Part shown: positions 12,861 to 27,287 of the stretch, piece by piece
How positions within the stretch are numbered: the stretch's first letter is position 1
Layout of the letters: each line of letters begins with the position of its first letter
Assembly: GCA_018389105.1 (NCBI GenBank)
Contig: JACATO010000333.1
Span: forward strand, 1-64,000
Direction: 5' to 3'
Source: Nautilus pompilius
Taxonomy: Eukaryota > Mollusca > Cephalopoda > Nautilida > Nautilidae
DNA: 64,000 nucleotides
Made by a program: the position numbers and the translations under genes
Notes under the pieces: generated by a model
Database searches by the model: none
What the model was told of the DNA's origin: nothing
What the model saw: the letters and a program-made list of their open reading frames with translations, nothing else

Positions 12861-15800
12861 CTAGAAAAATAGATAGTAACAAAGGCAAGAATTAGATACC
12901 ATGGAGACTTGCCTCACACATGTTACACAGTTGTACATGACTTTGTACCAAAGGACATCATCATCCACGATGTTGGAGATGTATTTAAGGTAAGTTGAAT
13001 ACCTTGCAGTTAATCAGCAGCAAATTATCTGAACTTGCCTGCTTTAGTGGAACCACAAACGAATGGAAGAGAATTGTGAAATTACGCTCGGAAGAGAAAC
13101 TATGAGCTCTGGTGCGTCTGTTTGCGGACCCTTTATCCCAGCCCTATTTACACTCCTCAATCACCTACATGTTTTCCCTTTTAAAGATTCGCCAATCGAT
13201 TTTAATTAATCTGAGCTCTTCCTGCTCAGTCGTAGTTTCTGTGTATTTCTCTATGACAGGGTCTTCGTGATAAGAACCGAATGGCGCTAAAAAAAAGACG
13301 TTTATCTGAAAAGGAAAAAAAAAACTGAGTGGACTGAGAATCTGTAGAATGTAAAGAGAAAACTGAACCTGGAAAAATTTTATTTGGAATTAAGATCGTA
13401 ATTTCGAGAAAGAAAGCGGAAAATATTTGCATGGGGCGCGGACCCCCCTCCTCTGTTTATTAATAAATAGTCAGCTTCTGCTTCTGGAGCAGTTGGGAAT
13501 AAGGTGTAAGAGAGGCATGCCCAAATGTCTGATTGGTCTTTTAAAGAACCCGTGCTGGCACAACCCGACATATCGATATCACTCCACAAGTATTTATCCT
13601 TTTTTCTCTTACTGGTACGTCATTGCCTACAAGGGAGGCAACCCTTGAACGCCACACCGAAAAACCGACCGACATTCGAATTCGAGCCCTCCCCCCACCT
13701 TAACCTTAGCAGTCAATTAGTTTTACCACTGAGCCACCGCGCCGCTCTCTCGCCATTTGCTTCCTGAAGGGAACTTTATTCCAGATCCAAAGGTGCCGGA
13801 GCGGTGTAAAGGCGGTTATTCTTCTATTCCAGCAACAATTGTTTTTGCTTGTTCTCGAAATGCGTGCAATCAATGGAACTAGGGGCTCTCTGTGGTTTAT
13901 TGTAGCTGGCGAGTGGCGGTGTAATCTCCCCTGTTAAAGTTAAATGATCAGACAATACGCCTCCAGTTACCTCCCGTTACCCCCTTTTTTTTTTCTTTCT
14001 CCTTTCAATGATTAATTTGCATTTGATACAAATAAAATAACCAGTCTAGTTAGTATATGCTTTTTAAGTATTATGATGTTTCTGTTGACTGACTTGCATC
14101 ATAACCACTGCTTGAGAATTCCCAACTATATCCAGGCAGCTTGCTCGGTCACTGAGATTAATACCTCAACACCTTCCCTACTATGTCACTTGTGTGAGAT
14201 GTTTTTAGTCCTTGAAAGACAAGACAGGGTTTGCCAAATAGTAGTAATGTGTTTACATGCTGTGTTTGTAGTTATCTCTCATCTGAAGGCATCAAGTGGG
14301 AGAATGTGAAGATTTTCTCCCATCCATATAGTTCAGAATATAGCACAAGCACTTGACTTATCAAGAGGCTACCAACCTGCTGGGGTAGATTGCCATTGTG
14401 GAAACCAAGTGCACTTTCTAATTAGCAGCAAGCTTATTCAGGTTGTGTGAACAACTAATACATTAAATACCTGATTTTCAGTCAAGTTAAATTTCCCCTT
14501 TTTTAATGATCATAATTGTTTATTTTGTGGAGAATACTATCCCTTGATGTTTAAAAATATTTTGCTGAAAAATAGCACTTTCCAACTAGGAATCCATGTA
14601 AAGGTAAACTTTCCATTACAATCTTCAGGATAAACTTGATAAGGATTGTTTGTTTTCAAAGAGTTAATTTTACTCAGCCTTAATCTGTGGATTCTCATCT
14701 GCCAGTTTTCAGTGAGACAATCAATAAAGGATTAATTTCTTGATAATCTGTTTTGCTATTGTTAAGTTATTGTAAGACAATGGGAAGTGCCTGTGGCTTC
14801 TTATAACACACTGTTTGTTGTGACCAGTGAAGAGACTAACTTTGCTTCTCACATACTCTGCAGTTAGGTAAAGTGGTCATAGGACACCAGTAGAGGATAT
14901 CCAGGGAAATTCTAGTGGAACACTCCTGATTAGAAGTGAGAGGAAATACATGCAGACTGGAAAACCACACGATGGCCCAGCGTTTTTCAACTGTGACCAT
15001 ATATATCAGGTCACTAATGATGAGAGAGAGCGAACTATGCTAACTCATCTCATTGTTATCATTGCATTGTTGTTACTATCATTAAATATGAATCTAAAGA
15101 CAGCAAAAATAAAATCTTGTAACCAAGAGCATCCATTCAAAATGGACTAAACGTTAAAAAAGAACAAATTTAGATAAGAATTCTAAAATATTACATGAAT
15201 GTAATGTATTGTAATTTAATCTACTTTACTGCCAATAAACGAAAATACATTGTTCTTTTGTTCACAATGTGATTTTATCTTTTTCCTGCTGTGAGAGAAA
15301 AACTTGCAAACTTGTGCATGCATTTTAAATCAATTTAGATACGCTTAATTTGTCAACCCAGGTTAATGAATTTTATCGATTACACATGGGTCAAAGGGAG
15401 ACTACTGTACTTTAAAATAATGTCAAAAATATGAATTTTTTTCTTTTTTAACTTGAATATTGCAGATGTGAAATAACGGATTGAAAATTATTTTTCTTTG
15501 CTTGGACTTTGGATAAATATAATTCTAAAAAAAGTTATTTTCCAAAGACTTGAAGCAATGCAAAACAAATTCTAGATAGAGAGTTCATTAAATGTTGGCC
15601 ATGGATTTAGCTGCATGGCTAAATGAGATGGCTGTATAGTGTAAGCTGCAGGGAGCAGACATTAAAAACAACCTAGACTCCTCAGGGATTCCGAAGAGTT
15701 CTATTAGACATTTGTAGATGAAGCTTATGGCGTTTTGCTGCCCACGGGAAGGTTTGCTGTATAATCTGCTGTCTTAAAGGGCAAACATCAACTCCCACTG

Positions 15801-18800
15801 TTTTCATACCTAGTCTAACACCCGACATCATCACCCCTTATGAACTGTACAAATGGCAGAGGTGTTCCTGACCTTTCGGTGATGGACAGCGAACTGCTGA
15901 AGAAGATACACCGCTGAGCGTTTGTTATCTTTAAACCAACATTTTTCTAATGAGTTTATTTTTTTTTTTTTCTTTTCATGGTCTTTAAAATATTTAATTT
16001 ATAGAATGGAGTAACAAAAAAAAAAAAAAACATAGGCAGAATAACATTTAAATGTTGTTATGGACTTATTTGACTGAAAACATCAGATGCAGTGGCTCTG
16101 GCAATGGAAATGATTGTATATGCAGTAGTATTACTGACTTTTCTTGAAGAGATTTCGAAACCGTGGGTTAATTCTGTACTACAGTAACCCCAACCCAAAC
16201 CGCAAAAAATATGCCACATAGAAGAGCAGAAAGCCTAGGGAGTGTGGAAAAGTATCTTCAGCTGTTGATTTTTCTATAACCGTAACCTATTATCTACAGA
16301 AGACTTTAGTTAGCTAAGTAGCCCCCTATCTTCTTAATTAAAATATTTGGTTTCTCCTAAACATATCCAGTTGCAGGGCACAGGAAGCTCCTTGTTTTAC
16401 AGTTAATGGTAGATTTATGATAAAACTTCAAAGTTTGGGAAGAAAAAAGATGTATCTCAAATTACCGACAAACGTACCAATTTTGTGAAAGCCAAACAAT
16501 TATTTCATATTGGGTGACACGTCAGCTTGGAAATTCTGAACCAGAAAATTGGAAATGTATTGGAGAGAGCGAAATCATGGGAAAAATTCCAGATTTCAGG
16601 ACTTAATCATCAAAACTGCTAATGCAGGTCTACTCTTCGAAGATGTATTTTTTTAAAAAAAAAAAAAAAACAAATTATCAAATGACATCATTAGAATTGT
16701 TTTCTGCTTATTTATTGCCTGAAGGAAGTGATCAGATGATTGCTCGGCACAGTCCAAATGATTAGAAAATGTTTTAAAAATTACAGTCTGTCAAATGATA
16801 TCATTATCGTCATTGTGTTTCATCTCTTCCTGATCAGTTCGATAGTCCTAGATCATCAACCATAAGGAAAGACAAATCAGAAAGAAAGGGTATTCAAATT
16901 AGCCATTATTTTCTGTTTAAATAATTGAAATCCCTAGGATAAATACACATTTATTTTCAAAGTAATGAATTAGCACATCTTGAATAGTTTTTCTTTAAAT
17001 ATTCAAATCAGACATGTACATAAGTGGAGAATCATGTCAGAGACGCTCCAACGTTAAACATGAATTTGATTGCATGTTAGTCTCCATAATTATCTGTCAC
17101 TTATTCAAACACAGAGAAAAATTAACTTACCTTCAGCCTAAAGACAACCAACCCTAGAATGCGCTCTGCTGGAATTTCAAAACGATCGTCTTCAAGTAAC
17201 AATTCTTCAAATAGTTTGGCCAGCCTTATGCCCTAAAAGAGATAGGAATGTTTGCTTTTATTGTCTTTCAAGTGTCTAATAAGCCAAATCAAGTCAGTCA
17301 CTCAGTTCCTCAACCTTGGTAGTCCACCAACCATCACACCACTTCTGGTCTTCATCGTTGTCAAACAAAACAATACTGTTTGTCTGAGCAAGAATTTTAT
17401 TTGAAATGTAGAATACTAGTAGCTATAATTCTGATAAATCAAACAATACACATTATTTACTTTTTCATTTCCTTTTCCAGTCATATCACCATTACCAAAG
17501 TGAAATGGTTTGTTAGCATATGTAGTTACAATGTACCTAGTTGTACCTAATCAAAACAACATTAGATGAGACCTACAGTAGTGCTGTTACACAATTGCCA
17601 CTGCTTACATGACAGTAGCACCATCTTTAAATATGGTCAAAGCAGAGAGATTGGTCATACATTGCCTTTCCCCCAACTAGCAGCCACTCTTCTTACAGTT
17701 GCACAACATTTGAATGCCTTGAGTGCTTCAACTTCTAATTGTAACCATTTACCAAAGTTTTTGCATTGCTATCTATCACTGATTCTCAAAACTTTACATT
17801 TTCCAGCATTATTAAGGTTCCTGATATCTAAATTATGTAGGTAGTTTTACTACATTTATGCTTTGATACTCACAGTTCTCACATGTTTTTGCAAGCCTTT
17901 CACCCCAAAAGAACGAATCACAAACCAGAGCTTCAGAGACCGAAAGCGTTTGCTCAGTGCAATCTGCCAGTGCTTTAGAAAACAGAGTAGTAAAACAGGT
18001 TTCATATTGCGTACTTTAAACAGACATGCATGAGATCTGAACTCAGGGAATGTTCCCACAATGCAATACTATAAAAGCTAAACCCCATAAACAAAGTATG
18101 GACACCAGTCTTCTTTTTCTGCTATTTAAATTGTAATTATTGCTGCAATTGCAGTGCCAAGAATGTGCATCCCCCAACAGTTTTCTAGGTGGTTTGCTTT
18201 TTTTAGTGACATTCTACTACAGCTTAGCAGAATGTCAGCTTTGATAACATTGCATTGTGGGAATGTTTTCTTAACTGTCAGAAGAATAAAACTTGTTTCA
18301 GATTTCATACACATGCAGCTTTAAGGGAAAATTAAAGTACAAACACACAAACATAACAACTATACACAAAATCAGCAAACATATGCATGGCATTAGAAAA
18401 TTTCCAATTCTTATAATTTTATTACGTATATATTTTTGATTTTGGATAATCTGATTAGTGGCGGTACTCATCATAATAATAATGATAATAGTAATAATTA
18501 TTAAAGTTTAAGGGCTGGAGAGCTAGCAGACAGAAGAGAAACTTGACATTTCATTGAAGAAAACTTAATTAATGTCATAACTGCTTCCATCCCAGGAGAG
18601 TAAGGCTGAGTTCTGTATGTACTCACCATGTAGTCAATAGCAGCACCTAGAAAACAAACAAAAGAGGTAACAATAGTTATATGTATAGCACTGGCTACAA
18701 AATTACTAGCCTCAGTGGTAATTGTGATGTTAATTGATGACAGCAACAACCATGGTAAAGCTAAAAGTATTCAATGTCCCTTACAATGATAATGCAAGCG

Positions 18801-21800
18801 TTAAAAGTAAAACAGTCAAGCAATAGTAATGATAATATTGATATTGGCAATAGATTGATAGTTCAAATAATAAAAAAAATTGTTGTACTTGTGACATAAC
18901 AAATCAGGAAATGTTAATTATGTGTCCATTTTATTCAACAAGTGCAGAGACAGTAAGAAAATAACACCTAGTAAATAGTAAAAGTACGTGATGGCCCGCC
19001 AGTTTCTGTCTGAGCAGGAACCAAACCAGAACATGGCTGGGAAAACTCTGCCATGTTCTCGTTAATTGCAGACAGTTCCAGTCAGCGTTGCTTTAGTCTG
19101 CACCACAACAGTACAGTCAGCAAATAGATTACCTCTTACTGCTGCTGTAACAGTTTACCTCTGCAATATCTAGACCTGAACAAAGAGTTTAAACGACATT
19201 AAGCTAATCAGTATTACCAAGATTTTTATTTATTTACTTATTTGTTGTGCAAAGTAGAGAAAGGATATACATTTTCTCCATCACTAAAATATCAAAACAT
19301 TTGCCCATTATTTAAAGCATAGCATCTGTAGTTACAAACTTAAAATTAACAATTTATGACTGTTCTGTTCATTGTTATACAATAAATTAATAAACAATTA
19401 TGGAATTTACATGCAATTCACTAAGATTAATTTAGCCTAAAAGGTTAAATAAGGAAGGAAAAATAACTTGAATGGCACAAATAAGTAAAAAAATGCCCTG
19501 AAATTTAGCACGATCAGATATACAGATAAAATATTAAAGGTTAAAATACTTAACAGAACAGTAATTACCCATATTTTAAGGGATGAAATAAAAGCAGCAT
19601 GTCTGTACTTACCTGTTGTCATGTTTCAAATATGGCATGTCTGTATTCACCTGTGTTGTCATATCTCAGATCGTTTGTCTCTACTTACTAATGTTATCAT
19701 GTTTCAGATACAATGTGTCCAAACTTACCTGTGTTATCATGTTTCAGATACAGTGGATCAACATTAAAAGTTCTGTGCAGAGCTCCGCTGTTTTTCACCC
19801 TGAAAACAAGACATGTACAATGCTGTAAATAGAAAAGTTGCTTTATCTGTTTTTAAAAAGTTAGATTTGTATTGAATTTAACTACAAGTTGCATTATACA
19901 CATACACTAGAGCGTTCAGATGAAACCCGACCAGCCAGTGTCAGTGGTTCTATTTCAGCCAGGCTTCATTTTGGGCAACATCACAGCTCTCCTCTCAAAG
20001 TGATCCAAAGAGCTCTGCATGTCAGACATGATAATCAGTCGAGCAGGGCGGTGTGCAGAAGTATGGATTCTGACATCACTACTATTTTCTTAGTCTCACT
20101 TTGAAAGAACTAAAGAAAAGAGGTGGTTGATCTCAAAAGTCTCGATAGAATAATGTTTAATTAATATTTAAATATGCAAATGATAATTTGTGTTTAGTCT
20201 CTTTAGCATCAAAATGAAATCACAAATATCAGTAATACCACAAATGTAAAAACTGCAGTCTTCAGAGCCCCAATAATAAAGAAATTAGCCATTTACAATT
20301 TTATTGGTAGAGATATGTAATATCTGAAGCTGGAAAAAATGTAATGTTTACAGATAACAGTTGTCTGATGCCAACAACAACAGAGTACTTTGTCTTCCAT
20401 CTACAGGTAACATTTATAGTCTTTCCCTTCTCTCACTATTTCTGGCACACGGGTCATAGACAGTACTCCGGCTCCTACAACCTTGCTATATGAGGTGATA
20501 GTAAGGTGGTTAATTCACCCCAGACCACCTCTAATATTTCCTATTCTATACTGAGTACTTGTTTTACAGCTGAGTTAATGAAAGCCCATTATCTGAATGT
20601 AGATTAGACACAATCTCTTTTATGGATGAATGCTCCTTAGTCAATTAACTACAAAACTTTACAATATTTACAGCTGAAACTTATGTAATATCCACAGTTT
20701 GCAAAGTTGAATAGGTAAAATTTAATTATTCGTTCAAAACAAATAAAAGATTTCATATCTGGCCAGGCTTCATTTGAATGCCTTCAGTAGTGAAATATGG
20801 AGAATCTTTTTCAGGTAAAAGTTCCTCTGACTAACAAAAGAGAATTTTTAGGGTATTTCTGTTTGTTGTACAAACGTTTACTAATTCCTTTGATTAATTA
20901 TCCTCCTTGAATTATCATTTTTATTATTTAGTCAAGCTTCACTTACCACATGGCAGTGCAGTCAAAATTGACCATCATCCATTTAGATGGATTAAATGCA
21001 AAAGAGTTTGCATATTCAACCCCTTCCATCCACTTCCGGTACTCTGGACAGATAAATGCCGTGCCTGCATAAGCTGCATCTATGTGCATCCACATGACTT
21101 CTGCCTCACCTGCGAGTTGTAGGAACTGTGTATGAGCTTACCTTTACTATGTTGGTATTTACTGATATTTTGAATTTCCAAATAAGCGTTTGTATTTGGA
21201 TTCTTATTCATATTACAGAGAGTTTAAAGGTTTTTTTTGTACATAAATCAATTAATAATTTATTGAAAACAAAAGATGTTTTAACGCTTAGATAATTTTA
21301 ATCAACAAATCCTTGCGTGTCTCTCTGCCAGTTAATTGAGTCTTGCCCTTTATTTTATACCTGGTTTTATACAGTATTTATTATTACATTTGGTTTTAAA
21401 ATCTATAATGCCATAGGATGTTATAGGTGGCTTGGTTGGTCAGACCAGTTACCTGGTTTTAAGCAACTTAATTTTTTACTGTTGTGAAGAAATAAGACAA
21501 ATTCTTAGGCATCTTCAAAATTTCTACCTGGAATTTTACTCTGATTTTTTTTTCTATTTGAAGGAGATAATATAAAATTTAATTCTCAGTATCAGTGATA
21601 CAGGGAAATGATCTAAAACTTGCGCCACACAGCTGCCGGAGTTAGAGAAATACATCAGTATCCGCCTCACGTGTGCATACACAAATACATCACATTTACT
21701 CAGTCATCAGGTCGTCGTGTATACGCCATCACGTGACGTCATAAGCATCGTGAGTGACGGACGTAGATCTTTAGGGGCATCCAGCTTATCTTACTCGCTT

Positions 21801-24221
21801 TTTCAGATATTTTGATATTAAAAATTAAAATGTGATATCATATGTAAGACCAGATTAAGGCGTGTCTTTAAGGAGATAACTGGCCAAGGAATCCATTATC
21901 AGAGAAAATCATCGTCGTCGTTGTTGTTGTTGTTGTTGTTTTTAATTGTGCGCGTGATTGATGCCAAAAAACATTAAGAGAAGATTGATACTTTTTCCTA
22001 GTGAAGAAAGACAGATGCGAAAACATTGCTTACAGATGGGGCCGACTTCTTTCAGGTTGTCGAATGCGCATGCTCCTGTCGTACCGAGAGTTGCGCACAG
22101 CTGAAAATAACAGGCACGTGTTAGAATACGGAACAAATGAGCAAAAGTCTCTGCTGCAAAATCTTCGTTTTTGTTTTTGTTTTCCAGATGTGGGAGAGAA
22201 AAACCGGTCTGCTGGTGAAGAGGTGAGAGAGGTGCACAGACGACCCCCCCCCTCCTCCCCGTCGGTCCTGTCTCGACCGGGATTCGAGTCCAGAACGAAG
22301 CTGCCACGCCGTCCATACTTTCTACTTTCTGTTTACCGCGGTGGTGTTTTCGTCGTGCTAACATTTAAAACCCCCGATACAGAAAAGGAACACCTTTAAC
22401 CTGTACAACCATTTCCGTATCCGCCGTGTTTTGATCACGCGATGGGTTCACCGTGAGAAATATGAGCCAAGCCGTGTCTTATCCCTCGAGTCATCCAGAC
22501 CTGGTCTAAGTGACCCGGATGCTTCTCGTGAAGCTTAAAAGCGACACCTTTAACTCTTTCCGCTGCTCTTCACATCGTAGGCACGGACTGTTTCGCCAAT
22601 TTGTTCAGCTCAGACTTCACGGCCGCATACTCGCAAACTCTCCCGATTTTTAATCAGTCTCCCTATAAAACGTGAAAACAACCCGATTTTTCATCACCCA
22701 TAGTCGACATTTCCAGAGTTTTAATATTTTGACCAATCAGAAACCAGCAAACCCGTCGCCCCGTTGTGTATGGCTCAAGCTATCGTCGTCCGCCATTTGA
22801 CCCTATACCCACCCGCCACTCCTCAGGCTTGTCTCCCACGGCAGGCACTCCCAGTTGCGTCACAGGTCTCTTCTTGACAATCCAACCCTGGATGCGTTGT
22901 TGACATGTAAATGCAATAGAACAGAGGAACTGTCATGCCTACAAACCCGAGTAGGACAACTTTGAAAACAGCAAGTCAGCCTGTGCTACCTACAATAAAG
23001 AATTAACACCTGGACATGAGTCAGAGCGGGACTGATCGCATTTGACAGTTGTGACCATATGGGAATTTAGACACAATAACCATCGGTGTTTACGTTTTCG
23101 AGCGATTCGCGACTCGGATTGCCAAAGTCTCCCCGTGAAAATTTTGGAAAGTTGGCAAGTATGCGGCCGGTACAGATAACAAGGCTAATTGACAGGTGCG
23201 CCCGACCCCAGCCAGCACAGATGGTGAGCAGACAACAGAAAACACGATACCGAACAACGCCTCCGGCAGTCCTCGACTGACGTCGGACCTCGTCACCTCT
23301 GCTGCTCACCTATCCTAGGTAACTCGACAATCAGTTTATAAGTGACAAAATGTTTGGTTTTCGGGGAAAAAAAGAAATAAAAAAATGTATAAAATAATTT
23401 TGATGCTGTTTTTAACAGAGCTTTATTTTTGTCGCCGAATTTTGTGTAATTAGGCTTAATTTTTGCATTAAAATAATCCCGATTAGCGGGGATGATCCAT
23501 GGTAAATGACAGACGGATTAACGTACTCGCGACGAAAAACCAATGACTTGCAACTGTCGCTCTTCCTGGACATAGATTTATACTCTTTGTTTGCGACTTC
23601 TTTAAAAATACAAATGAAATGCCTCATTTTTCTGAGAATCAAAATAGATATTTTTTTTTTAATATCTGCGACTAGTTCCATAATTACCTTTTTAATGAAG
23701 AAAGCGATCTTATTTTACTTATTAACTGTTTTCCTGCCTTTTATCGCATTCAACAGGAATAAGCCGATCACGTTAGCTGTATTTGTCATTTATTTAACTT
23801 CATGCTGGGTTTGGTTCCACTTCCAGAGGCAAATCTCTACTGAACTGTGGCCTAAGGGAAGCAACTTCTGTTCAGGATTAATGGTAATATGGAGAACTTT
23901 GGTGTCTTACGGTATGTTTCTGGAAAACAACTTGAATTTGATAAGGTTAATGCCACCACACACACACACACACACACACACAGAAGCCCTTTCGAAAATG
24001 GATAATTCTCGTTGGTTATATTTGCCAATTATTATGGCCAGAGAAATATGGTGAACTGTAAAATCTCGTTTCTACTTTTGTTGGATTAAATAACCCCAGC
24101 TTATCTACAAACCCTGCAGTTTGTCTTTGCGTATTATAGCATATGTCGTGTGTTTGTTTGTTTAGAATCGCGATTAAGCCTTTTGTCACGTTCGAAAAAC
24201 GAATGAATTAATTGAGAACTA

Positions 24222-24278
<57 letters not shown>

Positions 24279-26969
24279 ACTACTTCGCTATAAAATAGAC
24301 TTCAGGTAGCCTTTTGACAACCATCTGACAAAAATCGAACGGCGAAAGTCAGGATCTGTCGTAAATACTCACGTAGAACGGAATCAAGCCGTCTTCTCTG
24401 TCTCTCTCGATGGCTTCCTGCAACACCTTGCCCCGTAAACTGAGTTTGTCGTCTGAGGGAAGCAGGCGAAGCTTCACCAGACCTATGAGGCTAGCCTTTT
24501 CAACCGAAGAGTGCGCCTGGAAGCAAAGTCAAAACACAAAGATGTTAGGATATTTTTGCAAATTTAAAAAAAAAAAGAGCAAGTTCCATATTCGCTATAT
24601 ATGAATGCGATCTCTTTTTCTGTACATTGTCCGTCGTCGCTCTTACGAGGTTTTCTTTCACTGTGTTAAGAGAATATCCAAAGTCTTGAGAAAGAGACGG
24701 GGAGAGGTTCTTTAGAAAATAAAACCAGTTCAAGTCCATTGCGATTTTTGTCCAAACTAGAATAATTAATACCAAACTTTTGTTCGTTTTAATCATTTAG
24801 CTTTGGTAGTTTCTTGTTTACATTAATATTTAAGAATTAGGGAGAAAAAAATGAAAAAGGAATTATTAATGGATGACAAGCCCGTGTTCTGTACCGGAGC
24901 TGTAGATACAGATAATGAGAATGTAATAAAATGGGGTGGGTGGATGAATGGTTCTTTAAAGTCAACAGAGAAAACCAGTTCCGCGCAGGCTCTTTAAATA
25001 TCGAATGGCTACAATTAAAAATGTTTTTTTTTAATGGCAAAGGAGGAAAATCTCGTCGAAGTTGCTCCGTGCTCACCTGGTCTGAGCAGTAGGCCACCAG
25101 TCTCGAATTTATCTCAACGTCGTCCGTGTTTCCATCAAGTTTATTGTAATGGCGCAGGGCCTCTGTCCGAGCCGCCAACAAAGAGACAAAGGTGGCGTCA
25201 CTGGCTGTCGTCTGTCGCGAGAAATACAACAACAACAACAATAATAATAGTAATACTAATAATAAAACTATTTTAAGTTTACAAGTAATAATCGCCGACC
25301 TCACAAGTTCAGTTCTCTGCAGGAATCCCCTCCTGATAACTCTGATGAGAAACCTCGAGAGTGGCGGCGGCGGCCGTGTTGGAATTCAGGGGGTTTGGAG
25401 ACAGGATGAGCCTGCAGTAAGTCTTACATCGGATCTCTCTCATTTGTTATTGTTTTGAGTTTATTTTTTTTTTTTACTGTAAACTTTTAATGGAAATCTT
25501 TTTTTTTTTTGTTGGTCTAATCCGATAAAACTCCATTTCCGCCTAGATAAAGGGCAAACAGACTGCTGTTTCGAATACGTTTTCGCTATCAGTAAACCTC
25601 GAGGTTATTAAATCTGTTAGATTAATATAAGACTTCGCAGGGACATTTAATGGCCGTGTGTGTGTGTGCTCTCACCTTTCTCCGGTCATATTCCTTGAGC
25701 AGGCTTTGCAGATGTTTATCCTCAATCTTTGATTTGGGCGAAAGGAATTGTTCTATTTGTATGTATTTTTTTTTCTTTACTTAACGCATAGAAGAGAGTT
25801 TATTTTTTTAAAAAAAAACACGAAATGTTTGTACTACTTGGATATATTTCCATGTTGCCATTCAGTTTTTGTTTTGTTTTTTCCTCTATTCTCAGCTTTC
25901 TGGATTCTTTGTTGCATGTTGATGCATCTTATCCATCTAGAGAAAAGCCATTGCAGGCTCAGACCTGGATTCCTGCTGCAGGGTCGGCTTTAAGTAACGT
26001 AACACTCCATTGTCAAGCACTAGATACAATATTTTTCACAAACAAAAAAAAAAAAGAAGAAAAGAAAGGAGTTGGTTATTCTTTGCCAAAACAAGTGATC
26101 AAAGCTCGGTTTATTAATATTACTTTTCGTTCTGGTCTTCTGGGATATGGTGGCCGCTTCGAGAAAACAATTGGATTTGGTCTTGGATAAACTTCAATGA
26201 ATACGGTACTCGGCGGCGGACGTCAGGTCTGTTTGTTTAATCAAGGATGGAACAGAAGCAATTGTCAACCAGTCCCGAGTTTAATTGATACGTGACCAGA
26301 AGAATCCTCCTGTTCATTCTGTCAACGGAAATCGATGGGTTCCTTAAGATGTCGACTGAACGTATTTGTTAATACAGACTTGGTGACTTGGATTTCTACC
26401 CGAATGTCCTTTATACAACGGCCCCGTTGTTGTATTAATGGGAGAAGCGAACAAACCTGTTTCGCAATTCGCAGCAAACAAGAGTCTGATGGCAAGAAAA
26501 GGGGGACAATAAACCGTACGAACGGCTATTGACGACTGCTGGAAGATAATTTTGACCGTGGGGCATTTTAGTGCGGAGAGCTTCTCTTTTTTTTCTTTCT
26601 ACTGGGCGATTGACGAAGTCTGAAATGCCACTTAATCTCGTTTCTCATTTAATTTGTTTTGTCTTTTCTTTTTTTAAAAAAAAATAAATGTTTTAATGTT
26701 AAAAGGCATCGCTTCTTTACTAGTGACGTCACAAGTCGTGGTTCACGTGTTCGTCTATCTTATAGGAGGTACTTTGATTGTACTGCATTACGGAGAATAC
26801 ACTATAAATGCACTAACGCCTACTTAGATGTACATGCCTATTTAACTTTGCCGTTAGATCCTGATAGCATCTGAATCTGTGGAATACGAACCACTTCCCG
26901 AATAACGACGAGTATTTATTTTTGTAACGAAACAGTTGTCATCTTATTTTTTGCTTGGGTTAGTTAGTT

Positions 26970-27006
<37 letters not shown>

Positions 27007-27240
27007 CTAGTTAGTTAGTTTAGTTAGTTAGTTAGCTAGTTAGTTAGTTAGTTAGCTAGTTAGTTAGTTTGTTAGTTAGCTGGTTAGTTAGTTAGTTAGT
27101 TAGCTAGTTAGTTAGCTAGTTAGTTAGTTAGTTAGTTAGTTAGTTATTTAGCTAGCTAGTTAGTTAGTTAGTTAGTTAGCTAGCTAGCTAGTTAGTTAGT
27201 TAGTTAGTTAGCTAGTTAGTTAGTTAGCTAGTTAGTTAGC

Positions 27241-27287
<47 letters not shown>

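Larger units (their letters stand above)
22102..24372 (-). other. HDC: HDC intron (2.3 kb)
   Basis: Contains CpG-richer sequence at 22200-23300, a CA run (23954-23981) and an ATT microsatellite (24221-24277). A plus-strand open frame at 23506-24054 has no coding character. Confidence 0.7.

Noticed and set aside
22001..22399. Plus-strand frame of 132 codons
   Set aside because: Overlaps HDC exon 6 in antisense and a GC-rich intron stretch; no protein-like motifs.
23506..24054. Plus-strand frame of 182 codons with hydrophobic stretches
   Set aside because: Lies wholly in an HDC intron, runs through a CA microsatellite, and its hydrophobicity follows AT-rich sequence.
25677..25745. Candidate extra HDC exon ([20 protein letters not shown] on minus) ending at GTGAGA
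   Set aside because: Exons 3 and 4 already join exactly in phase and match human HDC without a gap; no good acceptor precedes this block.
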